64,000 bases of DNA from Bacteroidales bacterium (lineage in GTDB: Bacteria > Bacteroidota > Bacteroidia > Bacteroidales > UBA10428), in assembly GCA_016926235.1 (NCBI GenBank), contig JAFGOZ010000699.1, forward strand, positions 1-64,000. Reading direction: 5' to 3'. A model generated the notes under the pieces. It had not been told where the DNA came from. It made no database searches and saw nothing but the letters and a program-made list of their open reading frames with translations. Shown here piece after piece: positions 20,101 to 28,519 of this stretch; positions within the stretch are counted from its first letter, which is position 1; the number at the start of each line of letters is the position of its first letter. Both the position numbers and the translations under genes were made by a program.

Positions 20101-20480
20101 GTTTTTTGGGCAGAATCCAAATCTAGTGAAAGGGAAACATATTTTAATTCCCCTCCTGCATCCGGTTTTAAATACCCGAATTCTCCCAAACCCCCTACAT
20201 AAACCTTCCCATTATCATCAATTGCAAATGAGCGAACAATTGAATTGAACACAGGTATCTTACGCCAATTCACTCCATCGTATTCCAATACCCCATCATC
20301 TGTATTCCCAAAATACATTACCCCCCTTTTATCCTGAATCACAGACCAGTTTTGCTCTGATGCCCCATATTCTTCCTTTGTGTAATTCCTTATAAATGGA
20401 ATACCATTCTTATTCACCTGGGCAAAGCAAGTATTTGATAAAAGAAAAGATAAGATAATACAAACTACCCTGTAATTCAT
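17106..20480 (-). CDS. Beta-propeller sensor with Y_Y_Y domain and SpoIIE-type PP2C phosphatase
   Basis: A predicted inner-membrane signalling phosphatase. A signal peptide (MNYRVVCIILSFLLS...CFAQ) precedes a large periplasmic two-component-regulator propeller (about 25-690), then a Y_Y_Y domain (about 700-770, ending with TYEFTILPPWYRT). One membrane helix (about 778-800) follows, then a coiled coil rich in Glu/Lys (805-850), and a cytoplasmic SpoIIE/RsbU-like PP2C domain (about 865-1122). PP2C metal motifs are seen in RPRDIVSGDFYW, AADCTGHGVPGAFMSM, DGMDLAL and FSDGYVDQ. Members dephosphorylate phosphoserine proteins such as anti-sigma antagonists; no such partner is nearby. It lies downstream of the adhesin across a terminator and upstream of the C25 peptidase, which suggests control of surface proteins, but that is inference. 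Confidence 0.88.
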   Translation of the reverse strand: MNYRVVCIILSFLLSNTCFAQVNKNGIPFIRNYTKEEYGASEQNWSVIQDKRGVMYFGNTDDGVLEYDGVNWRKIPVFNSIVRSFAIDDNGKVYVGGLGEFGYLKPDAGGELKYVSLSLDLDSAQKTNADVFKAHFFKGCIYFNSIEKLYKFKEDSLIWIKELGQEMDNFFFSYIVNDHFYINHIKDGLYELVEDSLVLVKGSEFFSKMPVFSMLPFKDKMLVCTFSNGLFLFDPITGGCTELNTQTNNIFVDCQLYDGIQISDEQYALGSFQKGCIILNQDLEIENIINEANGIQNQIITSFYDEYHANVLPLLWTTLSMGISKIDINNPIKGFAKESDLTAGINDVIRFDDRIYIATDIGVFYLDYVNGFPKFVQIKDFDHQSWSFKKFKSFNGKENLIVATQGGVYIIRDTQDFTRIDGKGYLFLARCILNSKLNPATFFIGHSEGLAVYTYENNMWQVKWVAPFNYSIEDILEDPNGEIWLSSDVDGIFKLSKSEQDYTISRYGQEKGVPIKEDPKLFYYKNNIVARTNLGFLKYDIASDSFLHYDVFGDIYNKELTKIYKHTSYDEKYLFSFEKDNRWYVRLEDVSDSVDYEWLNIFFKILPNNQAEAFYFDKDSLIWIGLSDELYCFDIKAAYRQCKGGKNNVLDSVRFNCLVRKVIVDEDSVLFNGTNYKKDENGNISKISLTQPEELIFTLPYKYNSITFEFAAPFFTQEEKTQYSHKLEGFDKEWSKWSRETKAPYTNLNEGTYVFQVKAKNVYEVESTIGTYEFTILPPWYRTILAYIIYVIIGIFLVVVIVKYYTRRLKRENERLETIVAERTAEVVKQKDEIECQRDKIAAQNKDIKDSIHYASRIQQALLPSEKVYTEDFFDHFVLFRPRDIVSGDFYWISQEHGKLYIVAADCTGHGVPGAFMSMLGISFLNEIVSRTGTLKPAEILNQLRAHVVDALKQEGKIGEQKDGMDLALIVIDKTNKKLEYAGANNPLYWVRPLTEEEKMNRPEELPRELVWSETHQLKQISADKMPIGISSSIDISFSSIEIDIEVGHSFYIFSDGYVDQFGGEKGKKFMSKAFKEYILKIQNFPMEEQRKMLNDNIEEWMTIGQYGQVDDQLVIGVKIDKLS

Positions 20481-20496
20481 TCCAATTTGAGATCAA

Positions 20497-20527
20497 TAAA
20501 AAAAGGCAAAATAAATTATTTTGCCTT
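20497..20527 (-). terminator. Rho-independent terminator after the 12-repeat adhesin
   Basis: A perfect 11-bp inverted repeat (AAGGCAAAATA 20503-20513, TATTTTGCCTT 20517-20527) with a 3-nt loop is followed on the minus strand by a run of seven T (20498-20504). The hairpin ends only about 17 nt before the ATG of the phosphatase gene at 20480. Confidence 0.8.
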
Positions 20528-20551
20528 CTAAAATACAATTTTTTATTCTTA

Positions 20552-23500
20552 TCATTCTACATTAATGAATACTTTTTGAGAATAAATCTGGTCTCCTACA
20601 TATAATTTAATTATGTATTCATTTGTCAACCATGGAACCTGGATGGTATTTATTGAAACCGGATTAAGTTGAGCCTCAATAACAGCCTGTCCCAATAAAT
20701 TATAAACCACGGCTCTTGCTTCAAATGCAGAAGGCATATTATTCTGGATATATATTATATCCTTATAAGAGTAAATGTATATTTTCAATGATTCCTGCTC
20801 TTCCATCCCAACTCCATCTGCAATAAGTATTACTCCGGAACTTGCTATCAATGGGTCACCTGTATGATCATCTACTTCACTTGCATTAATAGTAAGAGTA
20901 ACATCAGTAATATTTACTGCGTAATCTTCGGTTCGGTTTCCTGAAAGTGCCAGTGTAGCTTCAGTTGAATTAATCCTTGTAACAGTACCTTTTGTAACAC
21001 CAACAGGAAGGTTACTTAGCGTCCAGTTATCCGGATTAAGCGTCCCAATAAAAGTTCCTCCAGCTAAGGTAACTGTTATTATTTCGCCATCTTCAGCCCC
21101 TTCATGTATTTCCCCGTCATCAGCCATAGTTATACTCTCTATATCATCAGTAGCTTCTATTAACAGGGAATTACTTGTAAGCATTACTCCTTTTGACAAC
21201 TCCGAAGCTGCAATGGATAATCCTGTATTAAAGTTGTTATCAAAGTCGGTCCCGTCAAATGAAAGTTCTATTGTTGCATGTGCAGTATCAACATAATTAA
21301 TACCGTTAATGCTCAACCCATTAGGAGCATTTTGAATAGTAATATTCGCAATTTCCAGAGTTGGATCAACAAATGTTTCCTCAACCAGTTGAATATCTAC
21401 TATTGCTCCATCCAGATTTTCCTCAGTAAGTCCGGCATGTGTAATAACAAGTGACTCCGTTTCAATAACCGCTGTTATTGTGAGCGTATTACTCATTATA
21501 CTCTTACCAGATGATAATTCCAATCCGGAAATTAATATTGCAAAATCAGGTATATCTGTATCAAAATCCACCCCCCCAAAAGTGAGAGTAATAGTTGCAC
21601 TTGTACTACTATTGTATTGTACTAAATCTACAAATGTACCGGCAGGAGCATTCACAAGTGAGAAATTTGCAGGCGAAAGGCTTGCATCTGCAAAAATATC
21701 ATTTACTAATTCCAATTCAATCTGGGCTCCATCGAGATTACTCTCAGTTAATCCGCTATGGGAAATAATCGCACTCTGACTTTCCTGCATAGCATAAATT
21801 GTTGTGTCATTTGAAGTTATATCTCCCATACTTACTAACTCTTCACCTTGAATAGTAACACTAAAGTCAGTAATATCAATATCGAAATCGGATCCATCAA
21901 AAGCTAATCCCAATAAGGCATTGGTTGAACTCACCCATGACACATATTCCACACTTGATCCGGCAGGTGCGTTGTTTAAACTAAAGTAAACCGGATTTAG
22001 AGTTCCATCTACAAACTGGTCATTCTCTAAAGTAATTAAAATGGTCGCAGTATCCAGATTATTTTCATTTAAGGAATCTACATTATAAGATTGGATAGAC
22101 GCTGATTCGATAGTAGCAGTAAATTCTATACCTGTTGAAACAGAAAGATCATACCCCGATAAGTCATCTATCTGACTTTCGGCTATGGTTAATGTGGCAT
22201 TACTGATATCCAAATCGTAATCCAGAGTCCTTGTACCTTCCAAAATAATAGTAGCACTTGTCCTGTCATTTAATATCACGGTATCTATTGAAACACCTGC
22301 AGGCATATAGTCCAATGTCCATTCACCCTCATCAGGTATTGAAACAAATGTGCCTCCGGAAAGGAGAACTTCTATCTGCTCTCCATCCTCATATCCTTCC
22401 AAAATGCTTCCATCATCATACATCATCAGACTTTCTCCATCGTCATCGGCGTTGAAAGTAACACCGGTTGATGCGCTTAAAAATCCACTATTGTCATAAA
22501 ACTCAGTTGGTTCAACAGTAAGAACAGGTTGAATATTCTGGTCATAATCTGTTTCCCGGGTCCCTGCTAAAGTAATCATAACCGTTGTATCTGATATCCT
22601 GGTTATATCATCTATTGAAACCCCATCGGGTAATATATCAAAACTCCAGGCGACCGGATTAATTGACAAAGCAAATGTACCCCCATCAATTTCAACAGAG
22701 ATCTGCTCACCATCTTCGTATAATTCCTCTATTGAACCATCATCACTCATAACCAAAGATTCCGGATCATTTAAGGCATGGATTACAACACCTGAACTAT
22801 CCACAAGATCTATACCCGTATATTCATCAATCTGATCATCCTCAACTGCAACGCCTATATTTGATATATCTGAATCATAATCAATCAGTCGATTTCCTGA
22901 TAACAAAATTTGTACATGATTTCCATCCGTTTTAGTCACCGTTTGTTTATATACACCATCCGGTAAGTTTAAAACCGTCCAATTATCAGGATTTATTGAT
23001 GGGACAAGAGTACCTCCAATAACTTCAACATAAATAACACCCTCACTCTCATGACTTTCATTAATCCCATTATCAGAAATGCTTATTGATTCATCATCAA
23101 TCACTGCCGTAATTGTAACTGAATTACCTGAAATAATATTTCCAGAAGTATGGTCATCAACTTCGGAGGCTGTTACTGTTAAAGCAATCCCCGTAATACT
23201 TACATCAAAATCTGTTGTTCGGTTACCTGAAAGTATGATATGTGCAACAGTCGGACTGGATTTTATAACACTTCCAATAGTAACTCCGGCAGGAAGATTT
23301 GATAATGCCCAGTTATTCTTATTTATTGAAGTAGCAAACGTTCCATTTGAAACAGTAGCAATGATAGTGTCCCCGTCTTCAGAACCTTCATAAATACTAT
23401 TTGATGACAAACTTATCGTTTCCGGGTTGTCTGCAATAGCGATAAAAGTAATTCCGGAATTTCCGATCCCATCTGATGAGCTATTGGCAATCTGGCTGGA

Positions 23501-25699
23501 ATCGATCCGGATAGATGTATTTGTAATATTCGCATCATAATCTTTTATCCTGTTCCCGTTTAAAACAATAGTGATCGAATCATCAGCAACCCTGGTTATG
23601 GTACCTTTTGTAACACCTACAGGCAAGTTGCTGAAAACAAAACTATCCGGATTTAATATCGAAATAAACTCTTTTGGGTAGCCTAATGCAACAGATATTA
23701 CCTCCCCGTTTTCAGAACCTTCCTGAATATCTCCGTCATCGTATAAATGAACAATTAACCCTTCATCCACAGCAGTAAAAACAACACCTGTATTTACACT
23801 TAATGCTCCACTTGGAAGATCATCCACCTGATCAGCATTGATTGTTAGCGTTGCATTGGTAATATCTTCATCATAATTCACTGTACGATTCCCTGAAAGC
23901 TCAATAGTTGCAGTAATTGAACTTGTTCGGGTTATTGTTCCTTTTGATACACCAACCGGTAAATTCGCCAGAGTCCAGTTTGCAGGATTGATCGGATCAA
24001 CAAAAGTACCACCAGTAAGTGTCACATCTAATATTGCCCCGTCTTCTGATGCTTCAAGGATAATATCCCTGTTTTCCATTGAAATACTTTCCGGGTCATC
24101 ATAAGCATCAAATAGGACCCCACTGTTTGCAGAAATAGTAGTACCACCATAATCGTCAACATCCGCACCTGGAATTGAAACGGAAACATTTGTTATATCT
24201 GAATCATAATCCACCGACCTGTTTCCAGATAAAACAATAGCAACGGAATCTATTGAAATACGTTGAATAGAACCAACAGAAACACCTTCAGGTAAATTTG
24301 AAATCACCCAGCTACCAGTAGTCAGACTTGTGGTAAAAGTTCCTCCTGTAAGTTTTACCCCAATCACTCTTCCATTTTCATTCCCTTCTGTAATAACATT
24401 ATCCGATAAAGCAATACTTTCAGCATCGTCTGTGGCATCCAACAGCACACCTGTATTTGCCGATACTGAAGAAGATGAATATACAAGTTGGCTACCATCA
24501 ATTTGAACTGTAACATTAGTAATGTCTGTATCATAATCTCTTGTTCTGTTTCCTGTAAGCTGTATGGTTGCTTTTTTTGTACCGGTCCTTACAACAGAAC
24601 CTTTACTAACCCCAACGGGTAATTTAGTAACAGTCCAGGCAGACTGTGTAAAAGTTGATACAAAATCATCGTTTGTTAGTGTCACATAAATTTCTCCTGC
24701 ATCTTCATTCCCTTCTTCAATCATATTATCTGAAAGGGCAATAGAAACACTAAAAGCTGACTGTTCCCCTCCGGTATAACTTGAATAAAAATTACTGACA
24801 GTAGCATTTATTTGATTACTTCCTGAATTTACCTGGTTTAATAAAAACCAGTTAGGACTATACCACCGTGCCCCATATATGCTATCTTCGATACCTGCTA
24901 TATCAGCATCTACATAATTCATGGTAATATCAGCCGAATATGAACTGATATTATATGGTGTAAGTGTCCAGTACCGCGAAAGATAATTCGAAGTGCTTGT
25001 ATTGCTTGCGTGTTTGCTATCAGACAATCTAACCCCTACATATGCTAAAGCTCCATAAGTACCACTGTTGAAATCAACTGTTACCGGGGAGTACTCAGCT
25101 GTGCCCGTATTATCCCCAACCGGATATGTAAAGCTGCTTACCTCTGAAAATCGTTTGATAAACATACCTGTGCTTGTAGCAATGACCATACTTGTAGCAG
25201 ATGGACTCCCATCAAGTTTGGCCGACGACCCAAGGATCAAATGATAGGTTCCCAGCTGAACCAATCCGTTATTTAACACAAGTGAATCGAAAACATTCGT
25301 AGTAACTGCCAGAAGGACCATGTTTGATTTGTCAATAACCAGATCTTCAAAATATGTAGTTCTTGTACCGCCTATTGTTTGTGCCATCGAACCGGTCATC
25401 CATACTTCACCAACATCGTTCATATTTTCGAGAACATATCCTGATGTGGCATTATTATACCAATCCCCTTCCAAAATTATCTTCCCATCCAGGTCTATTC
25501 TACCGTGAGTGGAGTTATACGTCTGATTGGTATAATCAGCCGTTGCGTCTCCATCAATGTATAATATAGCGCCCTCTGTAATTATAATCTTGGCACCATT
25601 ATTTCTGACACCTGTCTGGGCAATAATACTAAAAAAGTAACCCGAATAAAAGATTAAGAGGACTATGGTTAAATATATTTTAATACGAATATGTATCAT
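20552..25699 (-). CDS. Giant T9SS adhesin with twelve ~110-residue repeats
   Basis: A secreted 1715-residue surface protein. The signal peptide (IYLTIVLLIFYSGYFF...IAQT) is followed by a beta-helix-like region (GAILYIDGDATADY..., about 30-320). Twelve tandem repeats (about 320-1640) each begin near ES-L/I-S-x-D, pass an acidic EGxEDGE segment and carry NLPxGV, LSGNRTxDYDxDIT and a closing SGV motif. Repeats 1-8 and 12 follow this pattern. Repeats 9-11 form a divergent subclass with NAPAG and DFDxDI in place of NLPVG and DYDxDI. The last about 75 residues are a T9SS type A sorting domain (AVVYNLLGQAVIEA... SQKVFINVE). It starts 6 bp after the stop of the second S74 gene and so belongs to that operon. 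Acidic loops suggest calcium-stabilised beta-sandwiches; this is inference. Confidence 0.85.
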   Translation of the reverse strand: MIHIRIKIYLTIVLLIFYSGYFFSIIAQTGVRNNGAKIIITEGAILYIDGDATADYTNQTYNSTHGRIDLDGKIILEGDWYNNATSGYVLENMNDVGEVWMTGSMAQTIGGTRTTYFEDLVIDKSNMVLLAVTTNVFDSLVLNNGLVQLGTYHLILGSSAKLDGSPSATSMVIATSTGMFIKRFSEVSSFTYPVGDNTGTAEYSPVTVDFNSGTYGALAYVGVRLSDSKHASNTSTSNYLSRYWTLTPYNISSYSADITMNYVDADIAGIEDSIYGARWYSPNWFLLNQVNSGSNQINATVSNFYSSYTGGEQSAFSVSIALSDNMIEEGNEDAGEIYVTLTNDDFVSTFTQSAWTVTKLPVGVSKGSVVRTGTKKATIQLTGNRTRDYDTDITNVTVQIDGSQLVYSSSSVSANTGVLLDATDDAESIALSDNVITEGNENGRVIGVKLTGGTFTTSLTTGSWVISNLPEGVSVGSIQRISIDSVAIVLSGNRSVDYDSDITNVSVSIPGADVDDYGGTTISANSGVLFDAYDDPESISMENRDIILEASEDGAILDVTLTGGTFVDPINPANWTLANLPVGVSKGTITRTSSITATIELSGNRTVNYDEDITNATLTINADQVDDLPSGALSVNTGVVFTAVDEGLIVHLYDDGDIQEGSENGEVISVALGYPKEFISILNPDSFVFSNLPVGVTKGTITRVADDSITIVLNGNRIKDYDANITNTSIRIDSSQIANSSSDGIGNSGITFIAIADNPETISLSSNSIYEGSEDGDTIIATVSNGTFATSINKNNWALSNLPAGVTIGSVIKSSPTVAHIILSGNRTTDFDVSITGIALTVTASEVDDHTSGNIISGNSVTITAVIDDESISISDNGINESHESEGVIYVEVIGGTLVPSINPDNWTVLNLPDGVYKQTVTKTDGNHVQILLSGNRLIDYDSDISNIGVAVEDDQIDEYTGIDLVDSSGVVIHALNDPESLVMSDDGSIEELYEDGEQISVEIDGGTFALSINPVAWSFDILPDGVSIDDITRISDTTVMITLAGTRETDYDQNIQPVLTVEPTEFYDNSGFLSASTGVTFNADDDGESLMMYDDGSILEGYEDGEQIEVLLSGGTFVSIPDEGEWTLDYMPAGVSIDTVILNDRTSATIILEGTRTLDYDLDISNATLTIAESQIDDLSGYDLSVSTGIEFTATIESASIQSYNVDSLNENNLDTATILITLENDQFVDGTLNPVYFSLNNAPAGSSVEYVSWVSSTNALLGLAFDGSDFDIDITDFSVTIQGEELVSMGDITSNDTTIYAMQESQSAIISHSGLTESNLDGAQIELELVNDIFADASLSPANFSLVNAPAGTFVDLVQYNSSTSATITLTFGGVDFDTDIPDFAILISGLELSSGKSIMSNTLTITAVIETESLVITHAGLTEENLDGAIVDIQLVEETFVDPTLEIANITIQNAPNGLSINGINYVDTAHATIELSFDGTDFDNNFNTGLSIAASELSKGVMLTSNSLLIEATDDIESITMADDGEIHEGAEDGEIITVTLAGGTFIGTLNPDNWTLSNLPVGVTKGTVTRINSTEATLALSGNRTEDYAVNITDVTLTINASEVDDHTGDPLIASSGVILIADGVGMEEQESLKIYIYSYKDIIYIQNNMPSAFEARAVVYNLLGQAVIEAQLNPVSINTIQVPWLTNEYIIKLYVGDQIYSQKVFINVE
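20820..24750 (-). repeat. Twelve tandem coding repeats of about 327-330 bp
   Basis: Twelve units encode about 110 residues each, with the recurring landmark LSGNRxxDYDxxIT. The units are well diverged from one another, so the array is old and probably stable, unlike the near-identical HYR array at the left edge of the window. Confidence 0.85.
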
Positions 25700-25705
25700 A
25701 TTTTT

Positions 25706-28519
25706 TTATTTAATGGTTTTTTTTAGCTCTTCTAATTCCCTTTTCAATTCTTCAATCTCACTTATTTTTTGTTCAAGTTCATCAATCTTTTTCTTTTGTT
25801 CCTGAATTACTTCAATTAAAGGAGTAATCAGTTTACTGTATTGCACTGTCTCAACCAGACCATCTTCTCCATAAAAAACAAAATCCGGATTTATTTTCTC
25901 AACTTCCTCAGCGATCAAACCATAATGAATTTTTGATCCTCCGTCTTTGTAATTAAAAGTAACCGGACGAAGTTGATAAATCCAATCTGCATTATCTATA
26001 TCGTTAATGTTATCTTTATATCGGATTGATGAACTCAAATAACCCAGTTTGCCTGTATTATCAATGTATAAATCAATGTTAGTGCTCCCTACAACATCAT
26101 AATAAACATTTGGCATACGAACCTCACCAATTGTATTTACATACATTCTCACAGTTGAATAGGGAGTACCGTAACTTCCCGTAGTAACAACTAAAGGATA
26201 ATTTGCAGATGTTATAACGGAACCGGGTTCATATTGAGCTGTCCAATCGTAGGCTGAGTTTAATGCAGTATAGTCTCCTACATTTAATCCTGCCAGGCTG
26301 TTTGACCACCAACTGTCTATCATTTTTCGATCATCCCCATTATATATAAATGCTGCACCACCCGAAAATCTTAAAGTATCTCGTACAATAAGGTTTCCAT
26401 TTATTTTAACCAGATCATTATCAAATTCACCATAAATCAGTGGTGAACTCGTATTGGAAGGATCTATATATAAACGATATGAATTGGTCTCATTACCTCC
26501 TGCCATATAACCTAAAAAAATATTAAACGAATTATTTACAAGAGAACCTTGCCGTCCTGCTCCAGTTCCAATTATAGTATTCCCATTACCCCTGTTAGAA
26601 ATTCCCGCATAATAGCCTAGGCATGTATTACTACTCCCAGTATTATTCATATGTCCGGCACTCATTCCAATCATTGTATTATATGAACCTGTATTGGATG
26701 CACCTGCATAAGAACCAAAGAATGAATTAAAATGCCCCCCTGAATTTCCAACTCCGGCTTCTTCTCCTACATATGTATTTTGTATTCCATTCACGTTATT
26801 TAACCCGGCTTCCTGGCCAATAAAAACATTTTTACACCCTAATATGTTATTCTTCCCTGATTTATAACCTATAAAAACATTGTATGTACCTGAGGTATCA
26901 TAAGGATCGGCAACCGGTTCAGGGTTGGGTTGGCCATTTCCGGTATTACTATATCCAGACTGATAACCCATAAAAACATTATATTTCCCAAGGAAATTTT
27001 GAATACCTGACTGGTGTCCAATAAAACTATTTATTGTATTGATCTTGATATATTGCGCCGGCTCTGTGCTTTTGATATCTTTTGCGCCAAAACCGCCATC
27101 TCCGTCAGTGTATACCCGAGTACTGTCTGATCTTACAGATAAATAATCCAAGGCTCCTTTCCCTGTAGACACTTTTGCAACTGCAAATCCGGCTTTCCCC
27201 CCTTTTTTATTGCTCTCATCAATATAAATCCTTACACTGTCAGGAGTTACCCTTAAATATTCCTCTCCTGCTTTCCCGGTAGAAACCTTTGCTACGGCAA
27301 ACCCGGCTTTACCGCCTTTACCCTGCTCATCTACATATACTCTGACTCCTTCATTATATACACCAAACATTACCTGTCCGTATTTATTTTTAACCTCAAA
27401 TATCGGATCTTCATCTCCACCGCTTGCATCTCCTTTAATCTCCAACTTACCTCCGGGATTAATAACCCCAATACCCACATTATCACTTGTATCTGTCAAA
27501 TAGACACTATTGCCATTAATACTCCAGAAACCACTGGCATTGGTTTTATCAGGCACGTCCTCAATATAATCGTAACCTGAAAAACTCTGTGTGCGAGAAA
27601 ATGCCCATCCTTCGGCGTATGATTCAGTCATTCCTGCCTGTGTTTGCATAAATATTGAAACGGTAAGTTTTGGGTAATCAACTGTTTCTGTTGTATCTCC
27701 AATAATCAAAGCCACATTATTAGTAGAAGTATTTCGGGCCAGTCGAACGGGTACCTTTAATGATCCCAGATTGATTAATCCCTGGTTATGAAATCCCGTA
27801 GAGGTACAATACGACCCGACTGTAATATCAAACGGGCCCGTGTTATGATAAAAATACCCTTCGATCCTGATCCTGAACATACAATTGCTGGCCATAGGTT
27901 GGGATGTATTTAATACAAATGCCCCCGTACCAGTATTTGCACTATAACTTGCCAGGTTTCTATATACCTTACATGTGCTACTTCCTTCAATTATAAGGTT
28001 ATCCCCCATCTTTATCTGCCCTTGGTCATTCACAGTAAATACCGCTGTTCCATTATCCTGTATTACAAAATCACCCGTGCCGTTCAAATTAAAATTCATA
28101 TTATAATTGCCCTGGCTTACAGTAGTTGTTTGAGTCAATGTTCCTCCAAAAATTACATTTCCTCCACTCTCCGTAAGGCCATTTCCAAAATCATAGGTTG
28201 AACTACTGCTTATCATCTCCCAGTTTGTTCCATTCCAAAAATAAAAGCCTGGAGTGGAATAGGTTCCACTGGTAGATGTATTCCACACCATTAAACCTAG
28301 AGGTTTAGGATCAGAAATAGGACTGGTGGTATTAACTAAAGCCACCCGTGGAACAAGCAATCCTTTAGTTTCTGACTTTACATCAAGCATTGCTTTATTA
28401 TCTGGAGTATATTTGTCATCATCTGTGATGGTAATATTTTGGGCAAATAAATTTCCTCCAGTATAAAAAATGCTGATTACTACAATGAGTATAACCCTAA
28501 TTTGAATTCTTTTACACAT
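25706..28519 (-). CDS. Phage-fibre-like surface protein with YadA-head-like repeats and C-terminal S74 chaperone domain (copy B)
   Basis: A 937-residue predicted exported fibre. A signal peptide (VILIVVISIFYTGGNLFAQ) precedes ITDDDKYTPDNKAMLDVKS, a start shared with the upstream paralogue. The middle has two 38-residue KGGKAGFAVAKVSTGK repeats and then a series of N-x-F-x-G-x-x-A/S-G units like trimeric adhesin heads (for example NVFIGQEAGLNN). The C-terminus is an S74 intramolecular chaperone (about 825-905: SSIRYKDNI with the Ser/Lys pair, then HYGLIAEEVEKI), which in phage tail fibres trimerises the fibre and is cut off by itself. A 30-residue Glu/Lys coiled coil ends the protein. No T9SS sorting domain is present. 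Its ATG abuts the stop of the upstream gene, so translation is probably coupled. Confidence 0.82.
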   Translation of the reverse strand: MCKRIQIRVILIVVISIFYTGGNLFAQNITITDDDKYTPDNKAMLDVKSETKGLLVPRVALVNTTSPISDPKPLGLMVWNTSTSGTYSTPGFYFWNGTNWEMISSSSTYDFGNGLTESGGNVIFGGTLTQTTTVSQGNYNMNFNLNGTGDFVIQDNGTAVFTVNDQGQIKMGDNLIIEGSSTCKVYRNLASYSANTGTGAFVLNTSQPMASNCMFRIRIEGYFYHNTGPFDITVGSYCTSTGFHNQGLINLGSLKVPVRLARNTSTNNVALIIGDTTETVDYPKLTVSIFMQTQAGMTESYAEGWAFSRTQSFSGYDYIEDVPDKTNASGFWSINGNSVYLTDTSDNVGIGVINPGGKLEIKGDASGGDEDPIFEVKNKYGQVMFGVYNEGVRVYVDEQGKGGKAGFAVAKVSTGKAGEEYLRVTPDSVRIYIDESNKKGGKAGFAVAKVSTGKGALDYLSVRSDSTRVYTDGDGGFGAKDIKSTEPAQYIKINTINSFIGHQSGIQNFLGKYNVFMGYQSGYSNTGNGQPNPEPVADPYDTSGTYNVFIGYKSGKNNILGCKNVFIGQEAGLNNVNGIQNTYVGEEAGVGNSGGHFNSFFGSYAGASNTGSYNTMIGMSAGHMNNTGSSNTCLGYYAGISNRGNGNTIIGTGAGRQGSLVNNSFNIFLGYMAGGNETNSYRLYIDPSNTSSPLIYGEFDNDLVKINGNLIVRDTLRFSGGAAFIYNGDDRKMIDSWWSNSLAGLNVGDYTALNSAYDWTAQYEPGSVITSANYPLVVTTGSYGTPYSTVRMYVNTIGEVRMPNVYYDVVGSTNIDLYIDNTGKLGYLSSSIRYKDNINDIDNADWIYQLRPVTFNYKDGGSKIHYGLIAEEVEKINPDFVFYGEDGLVETVQYSKLITPLIEVIQEQKKKIDELEQKISEIEELKRELEELKKTIK
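27170..27400 (-). repeat. Two 114-bp coding repeats (copy B)
   Basis: The unit encoding GKGGKAGFAVAKVSTGK and RVTPDSVRIYIDE occurs twice, with landmarks at 27174 and 27288 exactly 114 bp apart. The same unit occurs three times in the paralogue at 30460-30780. Confidence 0.8.
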
